A stretch of DNA of 64,000 bases from JAABSQ01 sp964573705 (GTDB taxonomy: Bacteria; Desulfobacterota; Desulfobacteria; Desulfobacterales; Desulfococcaceae), in the NCBI GenBank assembly GCA_964573705.1, contig CAZNLT010000001.1, positions 1 through 64,000 on the forward strand, written 5' to 3'. The notes under the pieces were generated by a model that did no database searches, was not told the DNA's origin, and saw only the letters and a list, made by a program, of their open reading frames with translations. Shown here piece by piece: positions 33,649 to 42,477 of this stretch. The position numbers and the translations under genes were made by a program. How positions within the stretch are numbered: position 1 is the first letter of the stretch; the number at the start of each line of letters is the position of its first letter.

Positions 33649-35961
33649 ATGATCGTTAGTTGCGACCAGTGCGGAACCAGCTTCAATATTGATGATCAAC
33701 TCATCAAAAAAGGGAGAACCAGATTACGGTGTGCCAGTTGCAAGCACGTTTTTCAGGTGATCCCTCCATCGGAACCGATCGTTTCACCCTTAAAAGAACC
33801 GCGCTCCCCCGTTGTCGGTCAAAACGGCGGGGAACATGCCGAGGATGATACCAAGATCAATTTTTCCGAAGAGGTGTTCGACCGCTTCGGAAAAATGGAA
33901 GCCCGGTATCTCGATCTGGGCAGCATCGGCGAAGGGGGAATGGGCGAGGTTAAACTGGCCAAGGACACTCAGTTGCTGCGCAAGGTCGCAGTCAAGGTGC
34001 TCAAAAAGGAGGCTGCGGCATCCCCGGCCGCCTTAAGCTATTTTTTGAGAGAAGCCCAGATCACCGCCCAGCTGGATCATCCCAATATCGTTCCCCTCTA
34101 TACGGTCAAAGAGCCGGATACCGATGAAAAAAACGTCTCCTTTGTAATGAAGCTCATCAAAGGCCAGACTTTGACCGATATCATCACCCGGGCGAGACAG
34201 GTCTTTAAAGAAGATCCCAAAGCCGAACTTCCCTCCGAACTGGATCTCAATGCCCGGCTGGGATATTTCCTTAAGGCCTGCGACGGTGTGATCTATGCCC
34301 ACAGCAAGGAGGTGATTCATCGGGACCTGAAACCCTCCAATGTTATGGTGGGTGATTACGGCGAGGTCTATGTCATGGACTGGGGCATCGCCAAACGGGT
34401 CAAGGAAATGCCCGAGACCCTGTTCGGGATTCAGAAGGTGGCGGCCCGGAAATCGGAGTTGTATGTCGGCGGCACCGAACTGGGGAGTGTCGTCGGGACC
34501 CCGGGATACATTTCTCCGGAACAGGTCAAAGGGCTTCCGGATGTGGGGCAGGCCAGCGACCAATTCTCCCTGGGCGTCATGCTGTATGAATTGGTGACTC
34601 TGAAGCCGGCCCGGCCCGGTGACATGACCAAAAAGCTGGCGTGGGCCGAAGAGGGAGAGATCAACCAGCTGACCCACATGCTTCCGGAAAAGAAGATCGC
34701 TCCTGAGCTCAAAGCCGTTATTCGGAAGGCCACCGCCTTTGACCCGGAGGACCGGTATCCGAGTGTGTCCATTCTGGCCGACGACGTACGCCGTTTCCTT
34801 CGGGGAGACGAAGTGTCCCAGCTGCCGGACAATCTTCCCCGCAAGATGTGGCGATGGATGAACAAACACCGCCACCTCACCGCCATCGTGGTATTGTCGT
34901 TTCTGCTGATCTCTTCCGGGGTGACCATCTGGAACCTGGTGAGCAAACAGGTGGCCATGAAAAACGGACGAATTCGGGAAAAGAAATTGACCCACCTGCT
35001 GACCAAGGTGTCGGCCCAGGCCCACTATATCGACAGCCGGTTCATGCGGCTGGAGGATCAGTTGGCCAATCTGGCGGATGATGCCCTCTATCTGATTGAA
35101 AACGCCCCCGAAAACCGGGAGCGGCTGTATTGGCAATCCGACTTTCTGAATCCCGGGCGAGCCCCCGCGGACCTGGCGCTTTCCCCTTTGTACGGTCAGC
35201 CGGTGAGCGTCGACTACCCGGTGGTCAAACTGGCGCCGGGGGTGACCCCTGATCAGGTGCGTCCGCTGATGCAGCGGCTGGCCCCTTTGCGGTACCATTT
35301 TCGTCAAATGCTGCTGAACAGCCGGGGCAATTCGGCACCTTTATCGGAAGAGGAGGCCAGACGCCGCATAACGATTCATGGCCTGCCGGTGAGCTGGGTC
35401 TTTCTCGGCCTGGAAGCCGGGGTGATGTATTCCTATCCGGGCAAGGGTCGCTACCCGGAAGGGTATGACCCGAGGCTTCGGCCCTGGTACCGATTCGGGG
35501 CCCATAAGGAAGCGGTGTCCTGGGGAAACCCGTATATCGATGTCCAGGGGCTGGGCCGGGTATTGCCCTGCGCCACCGCGATCTATGACAAAAACGGGCG
35601 TATGCTCGGCGTGGCGGGGATGGACGTCACCTATACCACCATCATTCAGGATGCACTGACCCGAAGCGGCGCTGTCGGCGTGGTGGAAAGCTTTATGCTG
35701 GATGAAAAGGGGCGGGTGGTGGTCAGCTCCAGCCAGTTGGGGATGCCGCTGGAGGCGTTTTCCACCGATTCGGCGCTTCAGTTGGAACTCTTTCCGGTTC
35801 AGGCGGTGGTGGATAAGATCATGCGAAAGGAATCCGGGCTGGAGGAAGTCCAAAGAGAAGGGGAACCCCGCATCATTTTCTTTCACGGAATTCCCTCTCT
35901 GAACTGGTACTACGCGGAGGAGGTTCGGACCGCCGCCGTTCTCGGACCGGACCTGATGTAG
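33649..35961 (+). CDS. Transmembrane Ser/Thr kinase with MJ0042 zinc motif and Cache domain
   Basis: The 770-residue protein starts with an MJ0042-type zinc ribbon (C5, C8, C28, C31). The kinase domain (about 85-385) has the glycine loop GEGGMG (94-99), Lys116 in VAVK, the catalytic loop HRDLKPSN (224-231) and DWG at 244-246 in place of DFG. A membrane helix follows (about 410-431), then a coiled linker and a large periplasmic Cache-type sensor (about 440-740; YDPRLRPWYRFG and AIYDKNGRMLGVAGMDVTY). It should phosphorylate cytoplasmic proteins in response to a periplasmic small ligand. Its stop lies 4 bases from the convergent SH3-AMIN gene. Confidence 0.88.
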   Translation: MIVSCDQCGTSFNIDDQLIKKGRTRLRCASCKHVFQVIPPSEPIVSPLKEPRSPVVGQNGGEHAEDDTKINFSEEVFDRFGKMEARYLDLGSIGEGGMGEVKLAKDTQLLRKVAVKVLKKEAAASPAALSYFLREAQITAQLDHPNIVPLYTVKEPDTDEKNVSFVMKLIKGQTLTDIITRARQVFKEDPKAELPSELDLNARLGYFLKACDGVIYAHSKEVIHRDLKPSNVMVGDYGEVYVMDWGIAKRVKEMPETLFGIQKVAARKSELYVGGTELGSVVGTPGYISPEQVKGLPDVGQASDQFSLGVMLYELVTLKPARPGDMTKKLAWAEEGEINQLTHMLPEKKIAPELKAVIRKATAFDPEDRYPSVSILADDVRRFLRGDEVSQLPDNLPRKMWRWMNKHRHLTAIVVLSFLLISSGVTIWNLVSKQVAMKNGRIREKKLTHLLTKVSAQAHYIDSRFMRLEDQLANLADDALYLIENAPENRERLYWQSDFLNPGRAPADLALSPLYGQPVSVDYPVVKLAPGVTPDQVRPLMQRLAPLRYHFRQMLLNSRGNSAPLSEEEARRRITIHGLPVSWVFLGLEAGVMYSYPGKGRYPEGYDPRLRPWYRFGAHKEAVSWGNPYIDVQGLGRVLPCATAIYDKNGRMLGVAGMDVTYTTIIQDALTRSGAVGVVESFMLDEKGRVVVSSSQLGMPLEAFSTDSALQLELFPVQAVVDKIMRKESGLEEVQREGEPRIIFFHGIPSLNWYYAEEVRTAAVLGPDLM

Positions 35962-35965
35962 ACCG

Positions 35966-37477
35966 TTATTGCACGGGGGTACCCAGGTTTTTGAAGGTCA
36001 GGGTGTAGAGATTCGTTTTTTTATAAAAAACCTGCTCCACACTGTATTTTTGATCGGGTGAAAGATCGATCACCACCCGGACCTTTTTTTCGGGGGATTC
36101 ATGATACCCGATTCGAATTTTCCGCACCAGGTTCCCTCCCACCGCAATGGAATTTCCCAGATCGGGACCCAGGCGCGTATTGATGAAATCGCAGACCACC
36201 TTGGGCACCTCTTCATCCAATGCAAAGGTTTTGGGCGGATAAAACCCGTTGAGTGAAAAGATGATCTTTTCTTCTCCGGCCGGGCCGTCTTCAAATCGAA
36301 TGCCTTCGATCTTTTTGGGTTCATCGTCCACCGCCGGATCCAGGCTGAACAGGCTCTGGTGGGCCCAGCCGAATGGACCCCCCTCCAACCGAATGAAATA
36401 CCAGCCGTCGCGGGTGTCCTCCACCGAAACGGTGTCGCCCTTCTGAATCCCGAATTTGATTTGCGATTCGGTGGTGGGGGCTTCCCGAACCCGGCCGGAA
36501 TCCACCTTGACCCGTGCCCTGAAAAGAGGGTCGCCGGCGGTCACCACCGGGGGTTCTTCCGAATCGGTCATCGGCTCCGCTTCCGATTCGCCGGATGTCC
36601 CGGTGGAAACTCCTTCGGGCGGCGGAGAGAACAGGGTGTGATAGGCCCATCCGGATTCTCCGTTCCGGGTTTGAATAAAATACCACCCGTCCCGGATATC
36701 CATCACGGAGACGGTATCCCCCTTTTGGAGCCCGAATTTGACTCCGGAGTTGGTCGTGGGGAGTGTCCGGACCCTTCCCGAATCCACCTTCAATCTTGCC
36801 TCGAACAGGGGGGATTCAACATCCCCGGGGATGGGTCCCTTCGGGGTCGGGGGTTGAACCGATTCGGGGATTGAGCCTGCTCGCTGGTCTTCGACCGGTC
36901 GAAACAGGTCCTGATAGGCCCACCCGTTTCTGCCGTCGTCGAGCCGAATGTAATACCACCCCTCCATGGTATCCACTACGGAAACGATTTCCCCTTTGCT
37001 GAGCGAGAATTTGGGCTCCGCTTGGGAGGACGGTGCTTCTCGAACCCACCCGCTGTCTACCCGGAGTGCCAGACGCGGCAGGATATCTTCGGTATCGACC
37101 GGTTCTGATGCGGGGCCCGGGGCCGGCGTATCGGTTGAGGCCGGGGCCGGTTCAGTCTCCGTAAACAGGCGCTGATGCACCCACCCCAGGCGCTGGTCCG
37201 GAAGCTTGGCCATGAACCACTCTCCTTCCTTTGCGAGAATGGTGACCGGGTCGCCCGTTCGGAGGGTGTCGATCACCGAAGCCGTTTCAAAGGGTCGAGA
37301 ATAGAGGTTTCCGACATTCACTTGGACCGTTCGGGATTTTCCAATCCAATCGGTGTCGGCTGCGCAAAGCGGTAGAGCACCCGTCAATAAACAGGCGGCC
37401 GTCAGGATGGCGGGCAGGGGTGTTCGAAGGCAGGCGGCGAAAAGCGATCGTAATCCGGAGAAAAAATTGTGGTTCAT
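35966..37477 (-). CDS. Periplasmic protein with four SH3b repeats and an AMIN domain
   Basis: From the ATG at 37477 the protein has 503 residues; an upstream ATG at 37543 would add 22 residues before the signal peptide. The signal peptide (about 1-40, ending PLCAA) is followed by four bacterial SH3 domains (about 48-107, 132-190, 220-278, 310-368), the last three being near-repeats with VDSGRVR...GDTVSV...DGWYFI...GWAY. A C-terminal AMIN domain (about 385-500) is present. Both domain types bind cell wall and are common in amidase regulators and secretin-associated proteins. A wall-anchoring or stress-sensing role is likely. Confidence 0.82.
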   Translation of the reverse strand: MNHNFFSGLRSLFAACLRTPLPAILTAACLLTGALPLCAADTDWIGKSRTVQVNVGNLYSRPFETASVIDTLRTGDPVTILAKEGEWFMAKLPDQRLGWVHQRLFTETEPAPASTDTPAPGPASEPVDTEDILPRLALRVDSGWVREAPSSQAEPKFSLSKGEIVSVVDTMEGWYYIRLDDGRNGWAYQDLFRPVEDQRAGSIPESVQPPTPKGPIPGDVESPLFEARLKVDSGRVRTLPTTNSGVKFGLQKGDTVSVMDIRDGWYFIQTRNGESGWAYHTLFSPPPEGVSTGTSGESEAEPMTDSEEPPVVTAGDPLFRARVKVDSGRVREAPTTESQIKFGIQKGDTVSVEDTRDGWYFIRLEGGPFGWAHQSLFSLDPAVDDEPKKIEGIRFEDGPAGEEKIIFSLNGFYPPKTFALDEEVPKVVCDFINTRLGPDLGNSIAVGGNLVRKIRIGYHESPEKKVRVVIDLSPDQKYSVEQVFYKKTNLYTLTFKNLGTPVQ

Positions 37478-37566
37478 ATCCTTTTCCGAGTCTGTTCTGT
37501 CGATCGTTAATAATATGGAAGAACAGCGGCGGACCCATTTCATTCAGCCGCTGTTACGGGGGTAAT

Positions 37567-38160
37567 CTATTCCTCTTCGCGAATGGCTTCCACGCTGACC
37601 GTGACTTGAACCGTATTCGCCACGCTGTCGGGTGAGCCGGTGACGCTGAAGTCGGTCCGGTCGACCGAAAAGGTGGATTCGAATCCGATCCGTCGCCCGC
37701 CCCAGGGATCTTCACCCGAGCCGGTGTGACGGGCGGTCACCGTCATCGGTTTGGTGACGCCGTGAAGCGTCAAATCTCCGCTTACTTCGTATAGATCCGC
37801 TTCGATTTTTTTGAAAGATTTGCTTTTAAAGGAAATGTAGGGGTATTTGATCACGTGGAAAAAATCTTCGCTTTGAAGATGCTTGTCCCGTTTGGAATTG
37901 TCGGTATCGACATTGACGGCTTCAACGGACATGTCGACGACATTGTTTGCTGCGTTGTCGGGATCGAAGCGGAGGGTTCCGGAAGGCGTGTTGAAACGCC
38001 CGTATACATAGGTGATATCGAGATGTTTGATTCGAAATATCACCGATGAATGGACCGGGTCGATTTTATAGGTTTGCGCGGCGCCGGCCGGCAGAGAAAG
38101 CGCAAGGATCATCAGAAAGCCGATCATTCCGAATACAGGAACTGCTCGTAATCTTTTCAT
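37567..38160 (-). CDS. YceI-family periplasmic protein
   Basis: This 197-residue protein has a signal peptide ending PAGAA (residue 28) and the YceI lipocalin-like barrel: YKIDPVHSSVIFRIKHL, the NVDTDNSKRDKHLQSEDFF segment and GDLTLHGVTKP. YceI proteins bind polyisoprenoids such as long-chain quinone-like lipids. It lies 89 bases upstream of the SH3-AMIN gene on the same strand and has AAGGAA before its ATG. Confidence 0.9.
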   Translation of the reverse strand: MKRLRAVPVFGMIGFLMILALSLPAGAAQTYKIDPVHSSVIFRIKHLDITYVYGRFNTPSGTLRFDPDNAANNVVDMSVEAVNVDTDNSKRDKHLQSEDFFHVIKYPYISFKSKSFKKIEADLYEVSGDLTLHGVTKPMTVTARHTGSGEDPWGGRRIGFESTFSVDRTDFSVTGSPDSVANTVQVTVSVEAIREEE

Positions 38161-38296
38161 GACATATTCCTTTCCTTAGGGGGTAAGGGCCAGCCGATCC
38201 GATGGAATTGATAAAGAAGGGTCCCTTTGCACGAAAGGAAAACCTTTCGGGAATCGGCGGTTTACAGCGCTTAATTTAGTACCCGTTTGGAATAAA

Positions 38297-38662
38297 TCAA
38301 CTCTCCGCAGGTTCAGTCCCGGGTTTTTCAAGCTCCTTTTTAACGGTCTCTCCGTGCAGGGTCGATTTCGGCTCGATGATCATCAAATGTACTTCCTGAG
38401 CCGCCAGCAGGCGATGGCCTCGGTTGCGGGGAACCACAAACAGGTCCCCTTCATCCAGGACCACGGATTCATCTTCAAGCTCGACGTTGAGCTGCCCTTT
38501 GAGCACCAGGTAAAACTCATCTTCCGCTTTATGGTGATGCCATTCAAATTCGCCCTTCAGTTTAACCAGTTTCACCGACTGACTGTTGAAATCGGTAACC
38601 TGCTTGGATTGCCAATACTTGTCAAAGGTGCGAAGTTTTTCCGAAATATTGATTTTTTCCAT
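38297..38662 (-). CDS. Small single-domain cupin
   Basis: A 121-residue cupin with the metal motif HHHKAEDEFYLVLKG (about 42-56) and second motif GDLFVVPRNRGHRL (about 72-85). Small proteins of this kind bind a divalent metal but catalytic roles vary. It is flanked by 136 and 190 bases and is probably a single-gene unit. Confidence 0.8.
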   Translation of the reverse strand: MEKINISEKLRTFDKYWQSKQVTDFNSQSVKLVKLKGEFEWHHHKAEDEFYLVLKGQLNVELEDESVVLDEGDLFVVPRNRGHRLLAAQEVHLMIIEPKSTLHGETVKKELEKPGTEPAES

Positions 38663-38852
38663 CTCGCCTCCTGGTCCGAATGCTGAGTACTCCGGCGGTC
38701 CCGCAGCAAGCCCGTCATTCCCGCCTCGTAATTCCCGCTCCCGTTATTCCCTCAATGATCCGAAAAAATTGTGCTTTATGGATCGAATGAATATTTCCTG
38801 TAATTTCAAATGAATTGATACACAAAGGGGGATCAATGGTCAAGGGACAATT

Positions 38853-39368
38853 TCACAGCTCCGTCTCCAACAGGAACTCCAAAAAGCCGGCGGCATCCCG
38901 CACGGCCGCATCCATACCGGTCCTTTGGGCGAAATCGGGATCGGCCCGGAAAAGCGGCCCGCCGGCCACGATTCGGGTGCGGTTCGGGACCTCTTTTCGA
39001 ACCCGTTTCAGGGCCTCTTCGGAATCGAATTGAAGCACAGTCAAACCGAGGAGGTCCGGTCGATGGGATCGGCATTCCTCAATAATTTTTTCGGGATTGA
39101 GAAGCAGCCCGAGGGGGATACACTCCAGACCTGCTGCTTTGGCGAACCGATGAATGACCTCCAGGCCGTGCCCCCATCCGTCGTCTATCGTGGCGGTCAG
39201 CATGAGCGGGGGGTGCTCCCAAAGGCCGGGGATTTCCTGCTCATGCCGTTTTTCCCGAATTCTATCGGCCGCGGCCAGACAGGCATTGCGAGAAGCGGGG
39301 CCTGATTCCCGCAAATCGTGAATACATTCGTTGATATAATCTCGAAAAAATTGAATGGATTCCTTCAC
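38853..39368 (-). CDS. B12-binding-fold protein lacking the cobalt-ligand His
   Basis: A 171-residue protein with a helical N-terminal part and a Rossmann-like domain matching the cobalamin-binding fold (about 54-165): IPLGLLLNPEKIIEECRSHRPDLLGLT and a GGPLF loop. In the usual DxHxxG motif the corresponding residues are D63-G-W65-G-H-G68, so Trp replaces the cobalt-binding His. It may bind cobalamin base-on, another ligand, or nothing. It starts 12 bases after the DUF4105 gene and ends that operon. Confidence 0.65.
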   Translation of the reverse strand: MKESIQFFRDYINECIHDLRESGPASRNACLAAADRIREKRHEQEIPGLWEHPPLMLTATIDDGWGHGLEVIHRFAKAAGLECIPLGLLLNPEKIIEECRSHRPDLLGLTVLQFDSEEALKRVRKEVPNRTRIVAGGPLFRADPDFAQRTGMDAAVRDAAGFLEFLLETEL

Positions 39369-39380
39369 CTCTCCTCCGGA

Positions 39381-41318
39381 TCAAAAGAAAATATGCCACT
39401 GCAGGGCGGTTTCCAAAACACCCCGATCATATGCGTTCTCCCAGTGTAAGTCCAGTTCCAAGGCATGATTCCGGGACAGCCGGAGGTGCTGAGAGCAGAA
39501 TACTTCCGAATGTTGATGATCATCACCCGCAGGAAAATAGGTGTGCCGGGCATATACCAGGGACTTCCACCCCTTCGCAACAGGGGTCAACAGCCCGGCG
39601 GAAACGCCTATTCCGGCTGCGTATCCTTTTTCCAGGGTTTCCCCTGCTTGGATCCGGGGTTCCAGGAACCCGAACCAGGTTCCGGGGAATCCGGCGGAAT
39701 AGGCCATTCCGCCGCCGGTATTGAACTCAACCACCGAGGATTCATCCCCGTTCTTTCGTAACGCCTGGTGCAGGCCCAGGTTGAATTTCCAGGAAACGGG
39801 CCGGAAGAATCGATCCCGGGGGGATATGGAATGGATATGAATCAGGTCCAGGTTTTCCAATGCCAGACGTCGATCATCGGGATAATATCTGATGCGGGTG
39901 TTGAGGAATTCAATCCGGGCGCCTTGCCCGGCGGCGAATTCGGCGTCGAGCAGATCGCTGAAGACCGGGCGGTAACCGATCTCCAGAAACGGATCTCCGC
40001 CCCGAAACCCCGTTCCCAGGGTGATTCGGCCGGCTTCCTGAATCTTGTCCGGCCGAGGCGGCGCCGCCGGGTCGGGCACGGGTTCGCCGGTCCCCAGCCG
40101 GCTGCGGGCCCTGAGGACCTCTAGAAGGGTTTTTCGATACCGGTCTTGTGGGATTTCCCCCTGCGTATATCGATATTTCAGGTACTCCGCACTCAGGTCC
40201 AGAAGGCGGATTTTTTCCACCCGTGAAAAGGAACTGGTTTTCAATTCCTCCACCGGAAGAGGTCCTTCGGCAATTTGAACGGCGATCCTCCGGTTTTCCG
40301 GTGAAAGGTGAGCGGCCTGTTGCCGAATACGGGTCATCGGGGAAGGCCGGTACCGGACCTCTCGAATGAGTCCGGCCCCTTGAACCGCTTTAATGACATC
40401 TACCGGCAACACCCAGAATGAGAAAATCGGAAAAAGATCGGTCGAGGGACGGGCCGCTTCCAAAAGGTACAAGAGATTGTATGCGCAGTTTTCATTCAGA
40501 AAAAAATAATCCGAATAGATCTTCCGCGATTGCCCCCGCAGTTCCCAAAGGTGCCGCAGCATGCGCAGGATTTCGCTTTGGCTCAGGGTCAATTCGTATT
40601 CCCAGATATCCCGCTGATCGATGTCGCCGTATTCCCGGATTCTGCGATAATAAGGCTCGATGGCGTAGTATCCCCGATACCCCCCGAAAAGCCCGTTGAA
40701 GGCAAACAGCAATCCGTTGGTTTCCGGGGTGCTTGCGGCGTAGTTGACGGCTTGAGACAGCAGATCGCTCTCTGCGGTGGTGTCGATCTTGAGCAATACA
40801 TGTCCGAACATGGAGGCCGGATTGTTCATGTGATAGGTCGGAAATACCAGCGCAGCCGACCGTGGTTTAAGATCGGAGAGAACCCGTTCAAAAGCTTGGC
40901 ATCGGCGAACGGGAAAACGGGAGAAATCGAGATCCAGCGTTTCGGCTATCCAGTGAAACCGGGCGATGAATCGGCAGGCCGGGTGTTCTTTTTCCGGAGT
41001 AGGAGATTCAAAAAAGGCGGTGAGAGTGGCTCGCAACTCGGCGCGGGGGTCGGTTTTCCCCTCCGGCGCCAGGAAAAAGGCGGGATCATCGATTCGGCTC
41101 TCGATTTTTGAAAACCTCTGGCGATAGTGAAGCAGAATCCACCAGTATTTATCTTGGTATAGCTGTTTTGCCTCGGCCTTCTGGAGGAGATTTTTCAGGT
41201 GAGAATGTTGGCCGAATTCCTCTCCCCGGCAGGTGTCTGCCAGGCAGCCGGCCAGAGAGACCCCGACCAGCAGGAAAACCATTCGAAAGAAAGCGGCTCG
41301 CTGCCTAAATCCTTTCAA
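39381..41318 (-). CDS. DUF4105 (Lnb N-terminal-like) outer-membrane protein
   Basis: The 645-residue protein has a signal peptide (about 1-32), a DUF4105 catalytic-like domain (about 125-300) with SAALVFPTYHMNNPASMFGHVLL and YFFLNENCAYNLL, and a C-terminal half of alternating strands (about 420-645) that ends in a Phe, like an outer-membrane barrel. The His and Cys in these motifs form the transacylase site in Lnb-type lipoprotein N-acyltransferases. The gene overlaps the DUF3015 gene by 14 bases. Confidence 0.78.
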   Translation of the reverse strand: MKGFRQRAAFFRMVFLLVGVSLAGCLADTCRGEEFGQHSHLKNLLQKAEAKQLYQDKYWWILLHYRQRFSKIESRIDDPAFFLAPEGKTDPRAELRATLTAFFESPTPEKEHPACRFIARFHWIAETLDLDFSRFPVRRCQAFERVLSDLKPRSAALVFPTYHMNNPASMFGHVLLKIDTTAESDLLSQAVNYAASTPETNGLLFAFNGLFGGYRGYYAIEPYYRRIREYGDIDQRDIWEYELTLSQSEILRMLRHLWELRGQSRKIYSDYFFLNENCAYNLLYLLEAARPSTDLFPIFSFWVLPVDVIKAVQGAGLIREVRYRPSPMTRIRQQAAHLSPENRRIAVQIAEGPLPVEELKTSSFSRVEKIRLLDLSAEYLKYRYTQGEIPQDRYRKTLLEVLRARSRLGTGEPVPDPAAPPRPDKIQEAGRITLGTGFRGGDPFLEIGYRPVFSDLLDAEFAAGQGARIEFLNTRIRYYPDDRRLALENLDLIHIHSISPRDRFFRPVSWKFNLGLHQALRKNGDESSVVEFNTGGGMAYSAGFPGTWFGFLEPRIQAGETLEKGYAAGIGVSAGLLTPVAKGWKSLVYARHTYFPAGDDHQHSEVFCSQHLRLSRNHALELDLHWENAYDRGVLETALQWHIFF

Positions 41319-41766
41319 GAATCCGGGCGATCTGTTGAATTACAAAATCGTGGGTGACCTGGGGGTTGGGATAGATATTATCGAAATTGGTTTGAAGGGT
41401 GGCAAAGAAAATCGGCCGTTTGACAACCGGCATCTGAATGATTTCCGCCAGGGTCTGAAGAGATTCTCCCCGACCGGTGGCGATGTCGATGGCCAGATTG
41501 TCCATATTTTCGGCCACAAACCGGTTCGCCGCCTGGTTGTGTACCAGGGTTCCGGGACGATCGCAGCCGAGGGTGCCGGACGTGATTCCGAAGGTCTGAT
41601 TACCGAACAAAGCGTTGGTGGTCACGGCACTGACTGGGAAAAGGACCCTTTTCTGATTTTAAAATACCATGCTCCGGAGGCCGCAGCCGAAATTGGGGGG
41701 GGGGACCGAAAAGGATACGCCCGCCGTGAGCAGCCAAATCATCATGACCGGAATCAGCTTTTTCAT
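41305..41766 (-). pseudogene. DUF3015-family gene with an in-frame stop codon
   Basis: The reading frame begins at the ATG at 41766 (AAGGGA ribosome site 6 bases upstream) with a signal peptide MKKLIPVMMIWLLTAG and the DUF3015 start NFGCGLRSMVF. A TAA at 41659-41661 interrupts it after 35 codons. The same frame then continues NQKRVLFPVSAVTTN...GNQTFGITSGT to 41305, exactly as in family members. Only one base change would create this stop. The frame through the C10 run (41695-41704 region) is intact. It is either a recent nonsense mutation or a sequence error. DUF3015 proteins are small periplasmic or outer-membrane proteins of unknown role, often beside DUF4105 genes, as here. Confidence 0.8.
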
Positions 41767-41798
41767 CGGTTGTCCCTTTTTAAAATCGGGTTCGCGTG

Positions 41799-42266
41799 TC
41801 AGATAACGGTTTCAGTGCCGGAGGTCAATGTGCGAAGGATATCCTCCTTTCCCACAATACCCACCAATTTTCCGCCCTCAACCACCGGAACCGTATGGTA
41901 ATTTTTGTCCACCATGAGAGCGGCCACATGGTTGATGGGCGTTTCCGGGTCCACCGTCACCGGGTTGGGGGTCATGGCGTGGGCCACGGTGGTTGCGGAG
42001 ACTTTTTGAATCTGTTTCTCCAGCTGTTTCATGGAGGTCATGGGGATGAAACCATCTAGAAAAGTAAAAAACGACGGCAGGGGAAGCTTTTTCTGTTGGG
42101 CGATCAAATCGCTCTGACACAAAATCCCCCTGATTTTTCCCTCTTCGTCGACGACCGGCAATCCATTGATCCGGTTTTCGATGAGGAGTTTGGTGGCCTG
42201 GGTGATCTCCGTGTCGGGGGTCACCGTGAGGACCTCACGGGTCATGATCTCTTTTACCTTAATCAT
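41799..42266 (-). CDS. Two-CBS-domain protein
   Basis: A 155-residue stand-alone CBS pair: first CBS about 1-60 (IMTREVLTVTPDTEITQATKLL), second about 95-150 (AMTPNPVTVDPETPINHVAALM). The pair binds adenine nucleotides and usually regulates a partner. It is the first gene of a probable operon with DUF3015 and DUF4105 genes; a good promoter lies 70-100 bases upstream. Confidence 0.88.
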   Translation of the reverse strand: MIKVKEIMTREVLTVTPDTEITQATKLLIENRINGLPVVDEEGKIRGILCQSDLIAQQKKLPLPSFFTFLDGFIPMTSMKQLEKQIQKVSATTVAHAMTPNPVTVDPETPINHVAALMVDKNYHTVPVVEGGKLVGIVGKEDILRTLTSGTETVI

Positions 42267-42338
42267 GGACGGCAGCCTTTTATAAATCGATGATGCGGCG
42301 GCTTTTTAATCGCGCCGCGGGGGGTTCTCCATTCTTTC

Positions 42339-42368
42339 CTTATAGGAGAAGAAGAACCGGTGAGTCAA
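42339..42368 (-). promoter_or_regulatory. Sigma-70 promoter of the CBS-DUF3015-DUF4105 operon
   Basis: On the minus strand TTGACT (42368-42363) and TATAAG (42344-42339) are separated by 18 bases. Initiation near 42332 would give a leader of about 65 bases before the CBS gene ATG at 42266. Confidence 0.65.
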
Positions 42369-42477
42369 GGAGAAACCGCGGGTTTCCACGGCCGTTTCTG
42401 ACACTGAAAATCCGGATTCAATCTTTATTTCTTCGTCCGGAATCCGCTTTAGATGTTTATGGCCGAGTGGAACACCC

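Noticed and set aside
34033..35307. 424-codon minus-strand frame over the kinase
   Set aside because: Shadow of the kinase gene, which has intact catalytic motifs.
41695..41704. Frameshift in the C10 run of the DUF3015 gene
   Set aside because: The frame from the ATG at 41766 passes through the run without a shift; the only lesion is the TAA at 41659-41661.
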